Below are positions 12,501-21,729 of a stretch of 64,000 nucleotides of DNA, in pieces. How positions within the stretch are numbered: the first letter of the stretch is position 1; each line of letters opens with the position of its first letter. The notes beneath the pieces were generated by a model. The model was not told the DNA's origin. It saw nothing but the letters and a program-made list of their open reading frames with translations, and searched no databases. The translations under genes were made by a program, and so were the position numbers. This DNA is from Aspidiotus rigidus (Eukaryota; Arthropoda; Insecta; Hemiptera; Diaspididae), in assembly GCA_035079385.1 (NCBI GenBank), contig JAVHKY010000039.1:806001-870000 (forward strand), read 5' to 3'.

Positions 12501-15500
12501 CTCTGTTCAAATTTTTTACGAGTCTTCTCCAGCCCACCTCTGTTGAATCACGTTTATCGAGCACCTTGTCCACAGAAAAAGTCATAAATTGTCCTTCGGA
12601 TCTAAGTGTTTCATATTTCTCACTGCCCCAATAGGATTTAAGCAATTTGGGAATAATCTGATTTATCTTTTCCACAAAGCCGCCTGTATAGAACACAATA
12701 CGTACACCTTGTTCTAATAAGTAGTCAAATAGTATGTGAAGAAAAGGTAAGAAAATATAAGCATTCTGGTATTCGTCGTAAGGTGGCAGGCAACTTGTGT
12801 AGTTCAAGAAAAAGACTGGACATTCTGGAAAATCTCGCATCACCCTCGTAATGTTTTCTTCTTCTTCTTTCGCCCCTCGGACGCTACAAAGGGAATCGTG
12901 AACATCGAGAACGACAATGTATCTCCTATTCGATGAAGTTTTCGCTGATTTATTCTTTTTGCGTGCTTCGTCATCCATTGTTAATCGGTTCCTTACGGGA
13001 CTGAAATGGAAACGAGTGTGGTCTGATCTAGCAACACGTCTTTGAACTCTTCCATGAAAATAGGACGTCGGGTTCTTAGTTTTCCTGAAATGATTTGAAA
13101 AAGCGCGACATCTTGAATAATTTCCAAGAGTTTGAGCCAGAAATACCAATATTATGACCAAACAAAATTCACATTGTAGTATGAGTAACATGGTAAGCAA
13201 CGAATTACAGTTCTTTGCCGCGAACATTTTTTTTTTTTTTTTTTTTGAAAATGACCGAAGCGTACCAACTGAGAGGTGAATAATCAACAATTTGAATGCT
13301 TAAAACTGATATGAAATGATGATATTTTCTTTATCGCACAAATTCATTACACGATACATGTCTTCTTCTTTCGCTGCCATACTCAATCGAGCGTTGGCGA
13401 ATTATCTTTGTCAGTCCCTTGTAGGTATACGCTTTTCGGGGCTGCGTGATGATGCGCAGCGCTCGTTGTTCCCCTGCCCTGCATGGATCGCTTATGCTCT
13501 GAAGACCTGATCAATGCCTGATGTTGCAGAGCCATGATAAGGACTTGCGTCCTATTTCACGCTTTCCCTCGATTTTTCCCTCCATGATCAGCCGCAGTAA
13601 CCCATAGTTTTCCCCCCTTATGATGTGGCCTAAATAGCCGACCTTCCGCTGTTTGACGTAGGAGAAGAGCAATCACATGTATGAAGGCGAAAAGAGCAAT
13701 TTTTTGTGATTTAGGCTATTTTGAAAAAAACGACGGCTTCCTTAACGAAGTTGAACGAGGAACGCTAAGAACCTGTTTTATGAGTCATATGGGATTTGGT
13801 ATTGAAAATTCAAGGAAGCCTAGACCTAGATAAAGCTATTATCGGAACTCATAATGAGTAATTGATGTGTAAGTAGAGCACTAATATTGAAAAACGGTTT
13901 TTCAATTGCACAAATCTACTTTATTAGTTGCTTATACAAGAGTACTTTCAAGTATTATCCCATCATCAGTTGTGTCGCAACTGGAGAACAAGGCCTTAAC
14001 CATGAGTTTTTATTGTATAACACTGTGATCTTATTGGCTATAACAATGCTGTGTTGTGATTGGTGCACTTCTTAGAAACATATTCTTACAATAATACGTA
14101 TGACATTGTGTTCTTATTGGCTAAAACATACTGCTTTGTGATTGGTTCAATCTATTGTCCTAAATGCTGCGTTTCTATTGGCTACCTGGATTCCTGCCGT
14201 CTCATTGGTTGGTTCCGTTCTTCTTCTCTCGTCCAATCACCAGGCCGAATGATTTTTTGCTGTCAAATGTGATTACATTGTTCAAGAGGCAGGCTTTCTT
14301 CTTCTTGGCTTTTGCAATCTCCATTTGTTCCCAGAGTTTTCTTCTCTTTGTGCGATTCTCTACGTGTATGACTTAAAATATTCCCTCTCCATCGTGGTTT
14401 TCCTCGTTACAGTGTTTCCCAAACAGTGACTTGCCATCTTCTTTCTCCCTCGACGTTTTGTGCTCCTTTCTACTGATCTCAAACTTTCTCCCAGTCTCAC
14501 CGATATAGATCCCCTCGCACTGTTCACAACTGAGCTTGTGCACTCCGCTCAAGCTTTCCTTGTCTTTTTGTTCCGTCTGGTCATTGCTGATTCTCTTCAC
14601 CATGGGTTGGTTATTCTGGATATCCACATTCACATCGTAGCCACTGAACGCCTTTATCACCTTGTTTGTGTACTTTCCTATATATGGTATCAATCCGGAG
14701 TACTTTCTCACTATGCTATCATGGGTTCCTTTCTTTGTTTCCATTTTCCCAAAGACCCCCTCCACCACACATCTGCGGTAGCCATTGGCTTCTGCGATCT
14801 GCTTTACTATCTCGATCTCTTTCCTCTTCTCTTCGTTGTTCTTGAGAATAGAAATGGCCCGATAGCAGTAGTTCTGGATTGCCGCTAGCTTGTGCCTGGG
14901 GTGGTGGTAGGAGTCATTGGGATGACGGTGTCAGTATGCGTCGGCTTCCTGTAGATTTTGTATTCTATCCTATTGTTCTCCATTGTGAGTGTAAGGTCCC
15001 AATAGTTGATGGTGCCATTGCCTTTTTCCACTGTGAATTTGATGCTCTCATTCATCGCGTTCATTTCTGAAAGGAATAGATCCACCTGTCTATCAGTGCC
15101 TGTCCACACAATTAGGATATCATCTACATATCTGGCCCAGTGTTTGATCGAGTTTCCGAACTTGCTGCCCTTCAATATCTTGTTTTCCATATCATTCATG
15201 AATATCTCCGTCAGTATTGGTGACAGCGGTGATCCCATCGCAAGTCCCCTTTCCTGACTGTAGAACCTGTTATTGAAGCGGCAGTAATTCTGGCTCTAGA
15301 TCTCCTCCACTATGTTGGCGTACTTCGACCCATCGGGGTTCGCATGGTATCTGTTCTTTTTGAGCAGAGTGAGAAGTTCCTCCTTCGGTATGGTACCAAA
15401 CATATTAATCACATCAAAGGATATCAGCTTGTCGTTACTCCTGATTTCCAACTTGTCCAGTCGCTCAATCAGCTCTCCGTTGTTTCTGATACTTCGTCTG

Positions 15501-18500
15501 GGTGCAAACTGGTAGTTTTAATTAGGAAAGTGGCTACGATCTTTGCTATCTTGTAGCATGGTGATTGAAAGCTGTTGACCAGGGGTCTCATCGGACGGTT
15601 CGCTTTGTGGAGTTTTACAAGCCCCTTGAGTTTTGGTGCAACTGGGTTCATCTCAAGCGTCTTTCCATCGCCGGGTACATTGTTCTAGCTAGTATAAAAG
15701 AGGCCTAGATCTACTATAAGCCTGGTATCATATAGTTTGAGAGTCTTAATTTTTCTCGAATCTTGAGCTATATATAATAGGAGGGGCACTTAGAAAAATT
15801 CCTATCATTTATGGCTCGAGAGTCGAAAGTTTTCTAAATCCCCATGTAGCTCGAGAGTTGAAATTTTTCCAAGTCCCTCTCCTATCATATATGGCTCGAC
15901 AGTCGAAATTTTTTTTAAGTCCCCCTCCTATCATATATAGCTCGGAGGTAGGAATTTTTTTAAGTAACCTTCCTATCATATATGGCTAGAGGGTCGGAAT
16001 TTTTCTAAGTCCCCCTCCCAACATATAGAGCTCGAGAGTCGAAATATTTCCAAGTCCCCCTCCTATCATATACAGGGTGGACCAGAAAGATGTTACCAGT
16101 TAAATGGGAGTTTGCGCTAAATCTGTTGTAGCGCGAAAACGCAAAACTTTAGATGTATTCTTCAAAATCTACGAAATTTGTATCTCAATTCTATCTTTAA
16201 TTTGCGCCACATCCGAAGTTTCTACGACTTTTCTGAGCCGAGTTATGGACTAAAATGTGCCGAAATTTTAGAGCAGGGTTCCCAAAGTTGTGAGTCATCG
16301 GAAAACGATTTTCCATGATTGAAAGAATCGCGTAATCTTCAAAGTGTTCCCCAATCCTGTAGTATAATTTAGCGCTGAATCTGAATAAAATTGTTAAAAA
16401 ATTCTGCGAAGCACCAAAATGGGTTTATGGGCGCAAAAAGGGTCAAAATATCCCCAAAATGATAAAATCGCCCGACCTTCAAAGTTTTTCTCAGTTCTGA
16501 GTTATAATTTAGCGCTGAATCTGAATAAAATTGTTGAGAAATTCTGCGAAGCACCAAAATGAGTTAATGAGACCAAAAAGGGTCGACATTTCTTCAAAAA
16601 AAAAAAAAAAATCGCCTAACCTTCAAAGTTTTTCTTGATTCTAGGGTAGAATTGTGTGCTGAGTTGGAAAAAAAAACTGTTGAATGCGAAGCACCAAAAT
16701 ACGATCACAATTTTACCAATTTGGAAAATCGCTTAGTCTTTCAAATTTCATTTGGTTCTCAAAAAAATCGAGCTTCGCGAGAACAAAGATTGCTCGCGGT
16801 GATCGACTGAGGCCCTGCGTATGATCGAAGCTGGTAACAGTGTGAAATTCACATTGTTTCATCAGGCGATGGAGAGCATGGTACTGAGATGCTCGTCTTA
16901 CATTGTGAACTTGCAGTGATTAATTGGCCATTTCCTCTAGCAATGAATGCGGATAAGATGGCGATCATTTTCGTGTAGCGCCAGCCGAGAGAGTGACGTT
17001 TCAGGAAAGCTTGTCTTCCGTTGTCCGCTCGCGGTGAGAGATTAGATAGGGCCCCCGATACCACAGAATCAAATGAATGCTCAAAAATACTCGTGGTTTC
17101 TCACAAAGGCGCAAATGAAGCCGTGAAGTTCTCTCTTTTGTGATAAACCACGAGTATTTCTGTGCATTCACCCGGCACTGTTCTCTCATCTCGAGCTGCC
17201 AACAGAAGACGAGCTTCACGGTATCATTCGCGCTTTTCTGAGAAACCACGAGAATATCCGCGCATTCGTTCGCCTTCATGGTATCTGGGGCCCTATCCAT
17301 TCTCTCATCGCGAGCTGACACCGGGAGACGAGCTTCACGGCATCATTGCCTCCTTTGCGTGAAACCACGGGCCCCAGAGATCATCACAATTTCTCCAAAA
17401 TGAAGAGTTTTTGCGGGGTCACCCGCCTTGATCATGCAGGGGGCCTCAGTCGATCTTTTACCGCGAGCATGTAATGGGAAACGAAGTCGCCAGTATCATT
17501 CTCTTCTCGGCAGAAAACAACAGGAATTTTTGCAGAAGCATCCGCCTCGATCATACACGGGGCCTCAGTTGATCTATGTTGAACCCAGCGATCATTCGCC
17601 TACCTCTGTCATGCACGGGGTCTTGATCGTTCTCTTACCGCGAGCTCATGACGAAAGTCGAGCTTGCCAGTATCATTCCCTCCTCCGGGTAAAACCCCGA
17701 GAAATTCCAGACTGAGCTGTAACTGATCGCCACGAGCAAGACCGAATTGGCGGTATCCTCCCATTGCCTGAATCAAGGAGTTCTTGCACTTTGGCCCGCT
17801 TTGTTCATAGGTGGGGCGTCAGTTGATCTTTCATCGCAAGCACGCAACAGAAGACCAACTTTGCGTTCTTTGACTGAAACAACGAGAGTTTTCGCATTTT
17901 CTCCCGCTTTGATCATACGCACAGCCCTAGTCAATCTCTCACGGCGAACCTTCAACGGAAGATGAATTTGTCGTCTCCCTCCAATCCCCAAATGAGGAGA
18001 ATTTCCGCAATTTCCTCTTTCGGATCTGTCACCCGATGCTAGTCGATCTCTCACTCCGCGAGCACTCAACGGCAGATGAACTTGTCAATATTCCTTCCAT
18101 CCCCTGAATCAACAATCTTACTGCAGAATGGGAAAAATTTCTGATTTTTCATTTTCGAGATCATTTAGGGGCATTTCAGTATTTTTCTCGGACTCGGCGG
18201 CGCTAAATTTTACTTCAGAATTGAAAACAACTTTTGAAGATTACGCAAATTTTTTATCTTGGAGGAATTTTGATTCTCTTTGAGCCCATCAATCCATTTT
18301 GGTGCTCCGAAATATTTTTGAAGCATTTTTTTCGGACTCAACGCGAAATTCCACATGAAAATCGAATTAAAATTTGAAAGTTCGAACGATTTTCAAATTT
18401 TGGGAAATTTTGACCCTTTTTGGGCTCATTTACCCATTTCGATGCTTCGAAGAATTTTTTAAACATTTTTTTCGGACTCAGCGCGAAATTCCACCTACAA

Positions 18501-21153
18501 ATCGAATTACAATTCAAAAGTTTGAACGATTTTCCAGCTTGGGGAAGTTTTGACCCTTTTTGGGCCCATTACCCTATTTTAGTGCTTCTCAGGGTTTTGT
18601 TACTATTTTTTTCGTTTTTCCCATTCAGATTCACTTAAGAAACAATAATTTGATTATTAAAATTTTCGAAATTCAGCTCAATACTGTAAATTAATTAATT
18701 TTCAAGCCCTATTTTGGGAAACCCTGGCGATTTGATGAATTTTCGGCACATTTTGGTCCATAACTCGACTCAGAAAAGCCGTAGAAACTTCGAATATGGC
18801 TCAAATTGAAGATAAAACTGAGGTACAAAATTCGTACATGGAAACTATACGTCTAACGTTTTGCGTTTTCGCGCTACGAGAGATTTAGCGCAAACTCCCA
18901 TTCAACTGGTAAGATCTTTCTGGTCCACCCTGTTCTGAACTAGCCTGAAACACCTGTCATGATTATATAGCTCGGAGGAAGAAATTTTTCCAAGTCCCCC
19001 CTCTATTATACGTAGCCTGGAGGTAACAATTTTTCCAAGTCCCACGTTTTGCCTCCCGGCGCCCGGCTCCCGTCATTTTTCTCCAAAATACCCTCCGATA
19101 AAACAGGGGTCACTGTTAAAAAAGACTTAGCTTCTCATTACTTTTTATGCTTTTCATATAAGAGGTTACACAAAAACATGAGAAAAAGTTAATTTGGACA
19201 TCATTTCAGTATTGTCGTGAAGTTTATATATGACTGCAGTCTCAATGATTTGAAAGTTTACACCGAACTGACGTTTTTAATACTTATTTCTAATCGTCAT
19301 TGAGGTTACAAGATTACACGACTTCATAAGTGCCCTGACCCAATTTAGGGACTTTGGAGACTTGCTCCTCCCTCGTGCTAGTCTTCCTTCATGTTGTGGA
19401 TCAATGGATTATACATTAGCAGAAGGGGAAGAAGAGATTGAACCAGCCCAGAAGGTGGGGGTAGGCTAGCTATAGGATTTTAACAAGGAACCTGTTTTAT
19501 GGGGGGCTTTTTGAGAAATTTGAGGTGGAGGAGGACTTTACTATGACGTCATAATAACCGAGATAGACGTATCAAATTCGATCACTCGCTCCGCTCGTTC
19601 TCCCCCTTTTTGGTCTCCTATGCTGTATATTAGGCCTATAAAATAAAAACTGAACCTACTATATCAACCTACTTTGGGCCTAGTTTGATGACGGCTAACG
19701 TACTGTGTAATGGAGGAATAACTAAAATCCAAAACTATCAAAGTTCTTCTCGCGGATTTCTGCATCACCAACAGAGTATAAAAGGGAAAGTACTTGCAGA
19801 TTTCTGAATTACGTGCGGGGTATTTTGCCCAGTAAATTTCAGGAGAGTCTGTCCACAAAATTCTAAGAGATTTGTCCATTAATTTCCAGGAAATGTTGTC
19901 CAGATTCCAGGAAGTAGTCCACTAATTTCCAGGAAGAAGGGTAGTGCACAGGTGTACTCGCAAATTTCTGAATCACCCACAGGGTATAGATTTGCACGCG
20001 CACGTTCAATTTGGGGGGAGGGGGTGTACTCGCAATTTTTTAAATTAGGGGTACAGTGAATGAAACATCTCAAAAATAGCAAGACTCAGTAAGCGCAATA
20101 AGTGATATCATCGCAAAAATTGAACGCGATAGGTTGAAGTACAAAGTACGTAAAAAGTAATATTGTGGCCGAAATAGACTAAGAGATTATAAATCAAGAG
20201 TTGACATTTAAATATAGTACGGAACTTGTGATCGTGCTACAAACACGTGCGACTAAAATAATGTGTAGGAGTTATACTGTATGGTCATGCGATCCGTAAA
20301 AGAATAAGATATGCAAATTTGTAAGCGTAATAAATATGAAATAGAGAATATTTAGAATAGTTCAGTGGAAATACAAGGAAATACAAAGTAACGGGTGAAT
20401 AACGATAGAGTACGAAAACGTCGCGTAAGATGTTGAAAAGGAGAAGGTTGGAATAAATCAGAGAGAGAAAGTTGTAATAAATCGTGTAAGAGATTTGTAT
20501 ATGAGAAACACGTGGATGAATTTGACTGATTGATTAGGTGGATACGTATCCTCGTCAGAATAATTTTGAGCCAATTTTTCCTCTTTGCATGAGATTTGCC
20601 TTGAGAAAATGATTTGGTATAAAATCCAAAATTTAGAAATTTGTTATGAATAAGCGAAAATTAAAATTATGTCGTTAAAAGTTGTGATTGGTCGAAAAGC
20701 GGTTTAGTGATGTGACAAAAATAACAACTATGATAATATGAGAACAGCTCGAAGGTCGAAATTTGATCTGGTCTCCCTCGACCCTGGAGTGGTTCTAAAT
20801 TTTTATCATTTGATTAATTGCCATGACAATTAGTGTCTCTCCCATAACACGCGTCCAGTGTTGGGATAGATTCTAATTTGATATAAAGTATTCATTCAAG
20901 CTGAGGAGAGTCGGAAATGTTGAACTTTTTGGGCAGTCATCACATATGTATGAAATCTGAGTACCTAATTAAAAATATTGAATTTCAGGAAATGAGCCCA
21001 TGCCTTGTAATATTTGACGGATACTATACCGAAACCATAATATTAACGTTGTTCGGTATTATCTGGTTATACTGCTTCAAAAGGAAAATCTATGAGCTAG
21101 AAGACATGGACAATTTGGAATGGAGGGTTAAGACAGACTCGACCAAATTATAA
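6594..21153 (+). CDS. acetyl-CoA transporter (SLC33A1/AT-1 family), copy 1
   Basis: Nine exons: 6594-6758, 6833-6959, 7035-7203, 7268-7419, 11088-11281, 11365-11549, 11621-11738, 11824-12012 and 20989-21153. They give 487 aa with no internal stop. The family moves acetyl-CoA from the cytosol into the ER/Golgi lumen. Supporting blocks are GDRLNILILTLISTLNYVP (TM1), KLLWSPMVDCFYWKKVGRRR (exon 2), VDAWGLTMLK (exon 3), NIGYAGTC and SKDFYNKFRSVP (exon 4), GVAFLKLVDAGV (exon 6), RISDPRFGGMYVSL (exon 8) and the DGYYTETI last exon. The start is the first ATG, 11 codons before the conserved IAGDRLN block. All donors are GT, including intron 5 (GAG|GTACGT). Intron 8 is about 9 kb and holds an antisense gene and several mobile elements. 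Assigning the distant last exon here rests on matching phase 0 and on no other copy claiming it. Confidence 0.8.
8300..8570. repeat. dispersed repeat, copy A
   Basis: A stretch with phrases such as ggaactcacagattttt, atcatgtgtagggttcttt and caactcttgaattttggaatt. It recurs in diverged form at 24330-24520 (copy 2 intron 4) and 38875-39140 (copy 3-copy 4 spacer). No coding potential or terminal repeats could be defined. The 229-codon open frame over it (8128-8817) is not supported by any domain. Confidence 0.5.
8610..9420. mobile_element. inverted GGCCGCAA-rich arms flanking a FLYWCH fragment
   Basis: The left arm (about 8620-8730) carries several copies of the motif read as catccagattgcggc and attgcggcc. 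The right arm (about 9250-9420) carries the complement, ggccgcaatctggatg, several times. The arms are therefore imperfect inverted repeats built from a short GC-rich motif in an AT-rich region. Between them lies a fragment encoding a FLYWCH zinc finger. This layout fits a foldback or MULE-like non-autonomous element that has captured coding sequence. No transposase or target-site duplication could be defined. Confidence 0.45.
8936..9295 (+). pseudogene. FLYWCH-type zinc-finger fragment
   Basis: An ATG-started frame encodes a FLYWCH domain in residues about 8-62. The WVCTNKSCTAFIKF segment supplies two cysteines and LDHNHTRD supplies the two histidines, after a GYKFRWHKN block. The conserved linker follows (RQKVANACKRKA, then ERPSKMMRREM and LTEQD). 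In animals this module heads regulatory proteins and is common in MULE-type transposases and transposon-derived proteins. The natural frame seems to end near LTEQD at about 9250, where it runs directly into the GGCCGCAA arm, so the last 15 residues of the open frame are not natural. It is probably one exon captured by the surrounding repeat. A promoter or further exons are not evident. Confidence 0.6.
10285..10838. mobile_element. TA-flanked MITE in copy 1 intron 4
   Basis: The element has matching inverted ends: TA followed by gagcccggatt at the left, and aatccgggctc followed by TA at the right. TA as target duplication suggests a Tc1/mariner-type non-autonomous element of about 550 bp. The interior is extremely AT-rich, with repeated phrases of the form caattttngaccaaaatt, and has no coding potential. 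Confidence 0.6.
12136..12978 (-). CDS. intronless HAD-superfamily-like protein, antisense in copy 1 intron 8
   Basis: A 280-aa frame starts at the ATG at 12978 (MDDEARKKNK). The frame is open further upstream to 13290, but that part contains a lysine run from an A tract and looks untranslated. The HAD layout is recognisable: motif I VVLDVHDSL (residues 22-30), motif II IVFYTGG with Thr98, a possible motif III Lys155, and motif IV ILVDDDSS (residues 171-178). In motif I the second Asp of the usual DxD is His27, so classical phosphatase chemistry may be altered. The Asp-Val-His-Asp spacing leaves Asp28 as a possible substitute. A basic, Ser-rich N terminus precedes the domain, and no signal peptide is evident. 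The gene is intronless, on the opposite strand, and ends 124 nt from exon 8 of copy 1. It could be a retrocopy or a transferred gene. The exact family is not recognised. Confidence 0.6.
   Translation of the reverse strand: MDDEARKKNKSAKTSSNRRYIVVLDVHDSLCSVRGAKEEEENITRVMRDFPECPVFFLNYTSCLPPYDEYQNAYIFLPFLHILFDYLLEQGVRIVFYTGGFVEKINQIIPKLLKSYWGSEKYETLRSEGQFMTFSVDKVLDKRDSTEVGWRRLVKNLNRVVRDGESLSDIILVDDDSSFTCRDQELLIIVQVVNSLGKALNNIYYLLGLFKTYFEDNRYKQLPLREGIGKLFSEREFQDSNHAFPIGHTFSIEMTNIGLLEVQKRIPKARLYTEADKFPS
14030..14240. promoter_or_regulatory. cluster of CCAAT boxes
   Basis: ATTGG, the reverse of CCAAT, occurs about seven times in roughly 200 bp, in contexts such as ttattggct, gtgattggt and ctcattggttgg. 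One CCAAT in the opposite sense lies near 14232. The cluster lies just 3' of the minus-strand Penelope-like fragment, where that element's terminal region would be. It may be that element's promoter or a host NF-Y-type regulatory region. Confidence 0.35.
14373..15680 (-). mobile_element. Penelope-like element fragment 1 (RT + GIY-YIG)
   Basis: Read on the minus strand, it gives GLVKLHKANRPMRPLVNS (15651-15590), SFDVINMFGTIPKEEL (motif A, near 15420) and MGSPLSPILTEIFMND (motif B, near 15230). It continues with WARYVDDILIVWTG (motif C, near 15140), then INYWDLTLTM and YRKPTHTDT. A GIY-YIG endonuclease follows (LSCEQCEGIYIGETGRKFEIS, near 14530). This RT followed by GIY-YIG order defines Penelope-like elements. 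At least two frame changes (near 15240-15470 and 14770-14885) show decay, and the 5' part is missing. It lies in copy 1 intron 8, antisense to the host gene. Confidence 0.75.
15760..16072. repeat. tandem array of the ~46-bp dispersed unit
   Basis: About six adjacent units, each with a ctcgagagtcgaaattttt-like half and a caagtccccctcctatcatatat-like half, differing by scattered substitutions. The same unit is dispersed singly elsewhere (for example 1250-1330, 18960-19040, 39340-39430, 40320-40700). The foldback element starts directly at the right edge of this array. Confidence 0.65.
16073..18932. mobile_element. 2.86-kb foldback element with internal satellite
   Basis: Both ends carry the same inverted sequence: cagggtggaccagaaaga at 16073 and its complement ending at 18932. 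Similarity between the arms extends inward for about 200 bp through the gggagtttgcgctaaat and acgcaaaac blocks. Further in, each arm has tandem units around gaagcaccaaaatg / gaccaaaaagggtc (three on the left, and their complement on the right). The centre is a GC-richer satellite that changes orientation near 17130. No transposase frame is present, so it is non-autonomous. A separate single-arm remnant lies near 39446-39640. No target-site duplication was found. Confidence 0.65.
17148..18110. repeat. GC-rich satellite inside the foldback element
   Basis: Roughly eight diverged units of 110-125 bp. Each contains accacgagaatttccgca-like, gatcatacacggggcctcagt-like, ctctcaccgcgagc-like and gaagacgagcttgccagtatcatt-like phrases in that order. 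About three units in the opposite orientation lie at 16770-17140, so the satellite itself is part of the foldback. Short open frames here follow the repeat and are not genes. Confidence 0.6.
18933..20988. other. remaining part of copy 1 intron 8
   Basis: No gene is supported. Copies of the dispersed ~46-bp unit occur near 18960-19040, and a cctgttttatggggggctttttgag phrase near 19488. The rest is AT-rich sequence without domains. Small frames at 19664-20082 repeat a phrase around atttccaggaa and look non-coding. Confidence 0.4.
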
Positions 21154-21247
21154 GTCTAGTCTGATTCAGGTTGGAAGTCCATTGACCTATTTTTAGAGAT
21201 AGAAAGAAAAATCATGCTAATGTGTGCTTTTTTCAAACTTTTTTCAG

Positions 21248-21459
21248 ACGTCGTGCATCGTCGTGAATCGCATGAGTTGAAGATGGCAGTGCGTTGTGGA
21301 GTTCATGGTTATTCAAAGATGATGATACGCGACATAGGCGAATTAATTAGCGAGAACGACGATAGTTTTCAATATTGCCTTTTAAATGAGTCGATTTCGA
21401 ACATTTTCAACGGACACGATGATGCGCTAAACATTTGGAATATGTATACAATTTACTAG
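21248..21459 (+). other. possible orphan terminal exon between copies 1 and 2
   Basis: After a good acceptor (aacttttttcag) an open frame of about 70 codons runs to TAG at 21459. Its composition is balanced: it contains MAVRCGVHGYSKMMIRDIGE and is rich in charged residues. It matches neither the transporters nor any family I know. It could be an alternative last exon of copy 1, a relic exon of another gene, or chance. No partner exon was found. Confidence 0.25.
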
Positions 21460-21729
21460 CAGTCACCTTGTTTAATTATTGTGTAACGTTTATACGTCTG
21501 GGTGCCAAGAAGTTAAGATAAATTTTTGTAGATAGCTTAATGAACTTAAATTGGTGATTGTTCTCAGTTGAGACTTAATCTTTCGACCGCGTTGACGCGT
21601 GATTGTAATGTGTAATGAATTTTACTACACCGTTGTCATCGATTTGCGTCAGTATAGTTTTATTAAAAGAGAACTTGCAACTTGTGTTTCGGATTCGTAC
21701 ATGGTTATAGTGTTATCGGCGCTGAAAAA

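Noticed and set aside
12979..13290. N-terminal extension of the HAD-like ORF
   Set aside because: It contains a lysine run from an A tract and a hydrophobic-plus-basic stretch without similarity to HAD proteins. The ATG at 12978 directly precedes the domain.
17001..18069. Several 60-100-codon frames on both strands
   Set aside because: They follow the periodicity of the satellite inside the foldback element.
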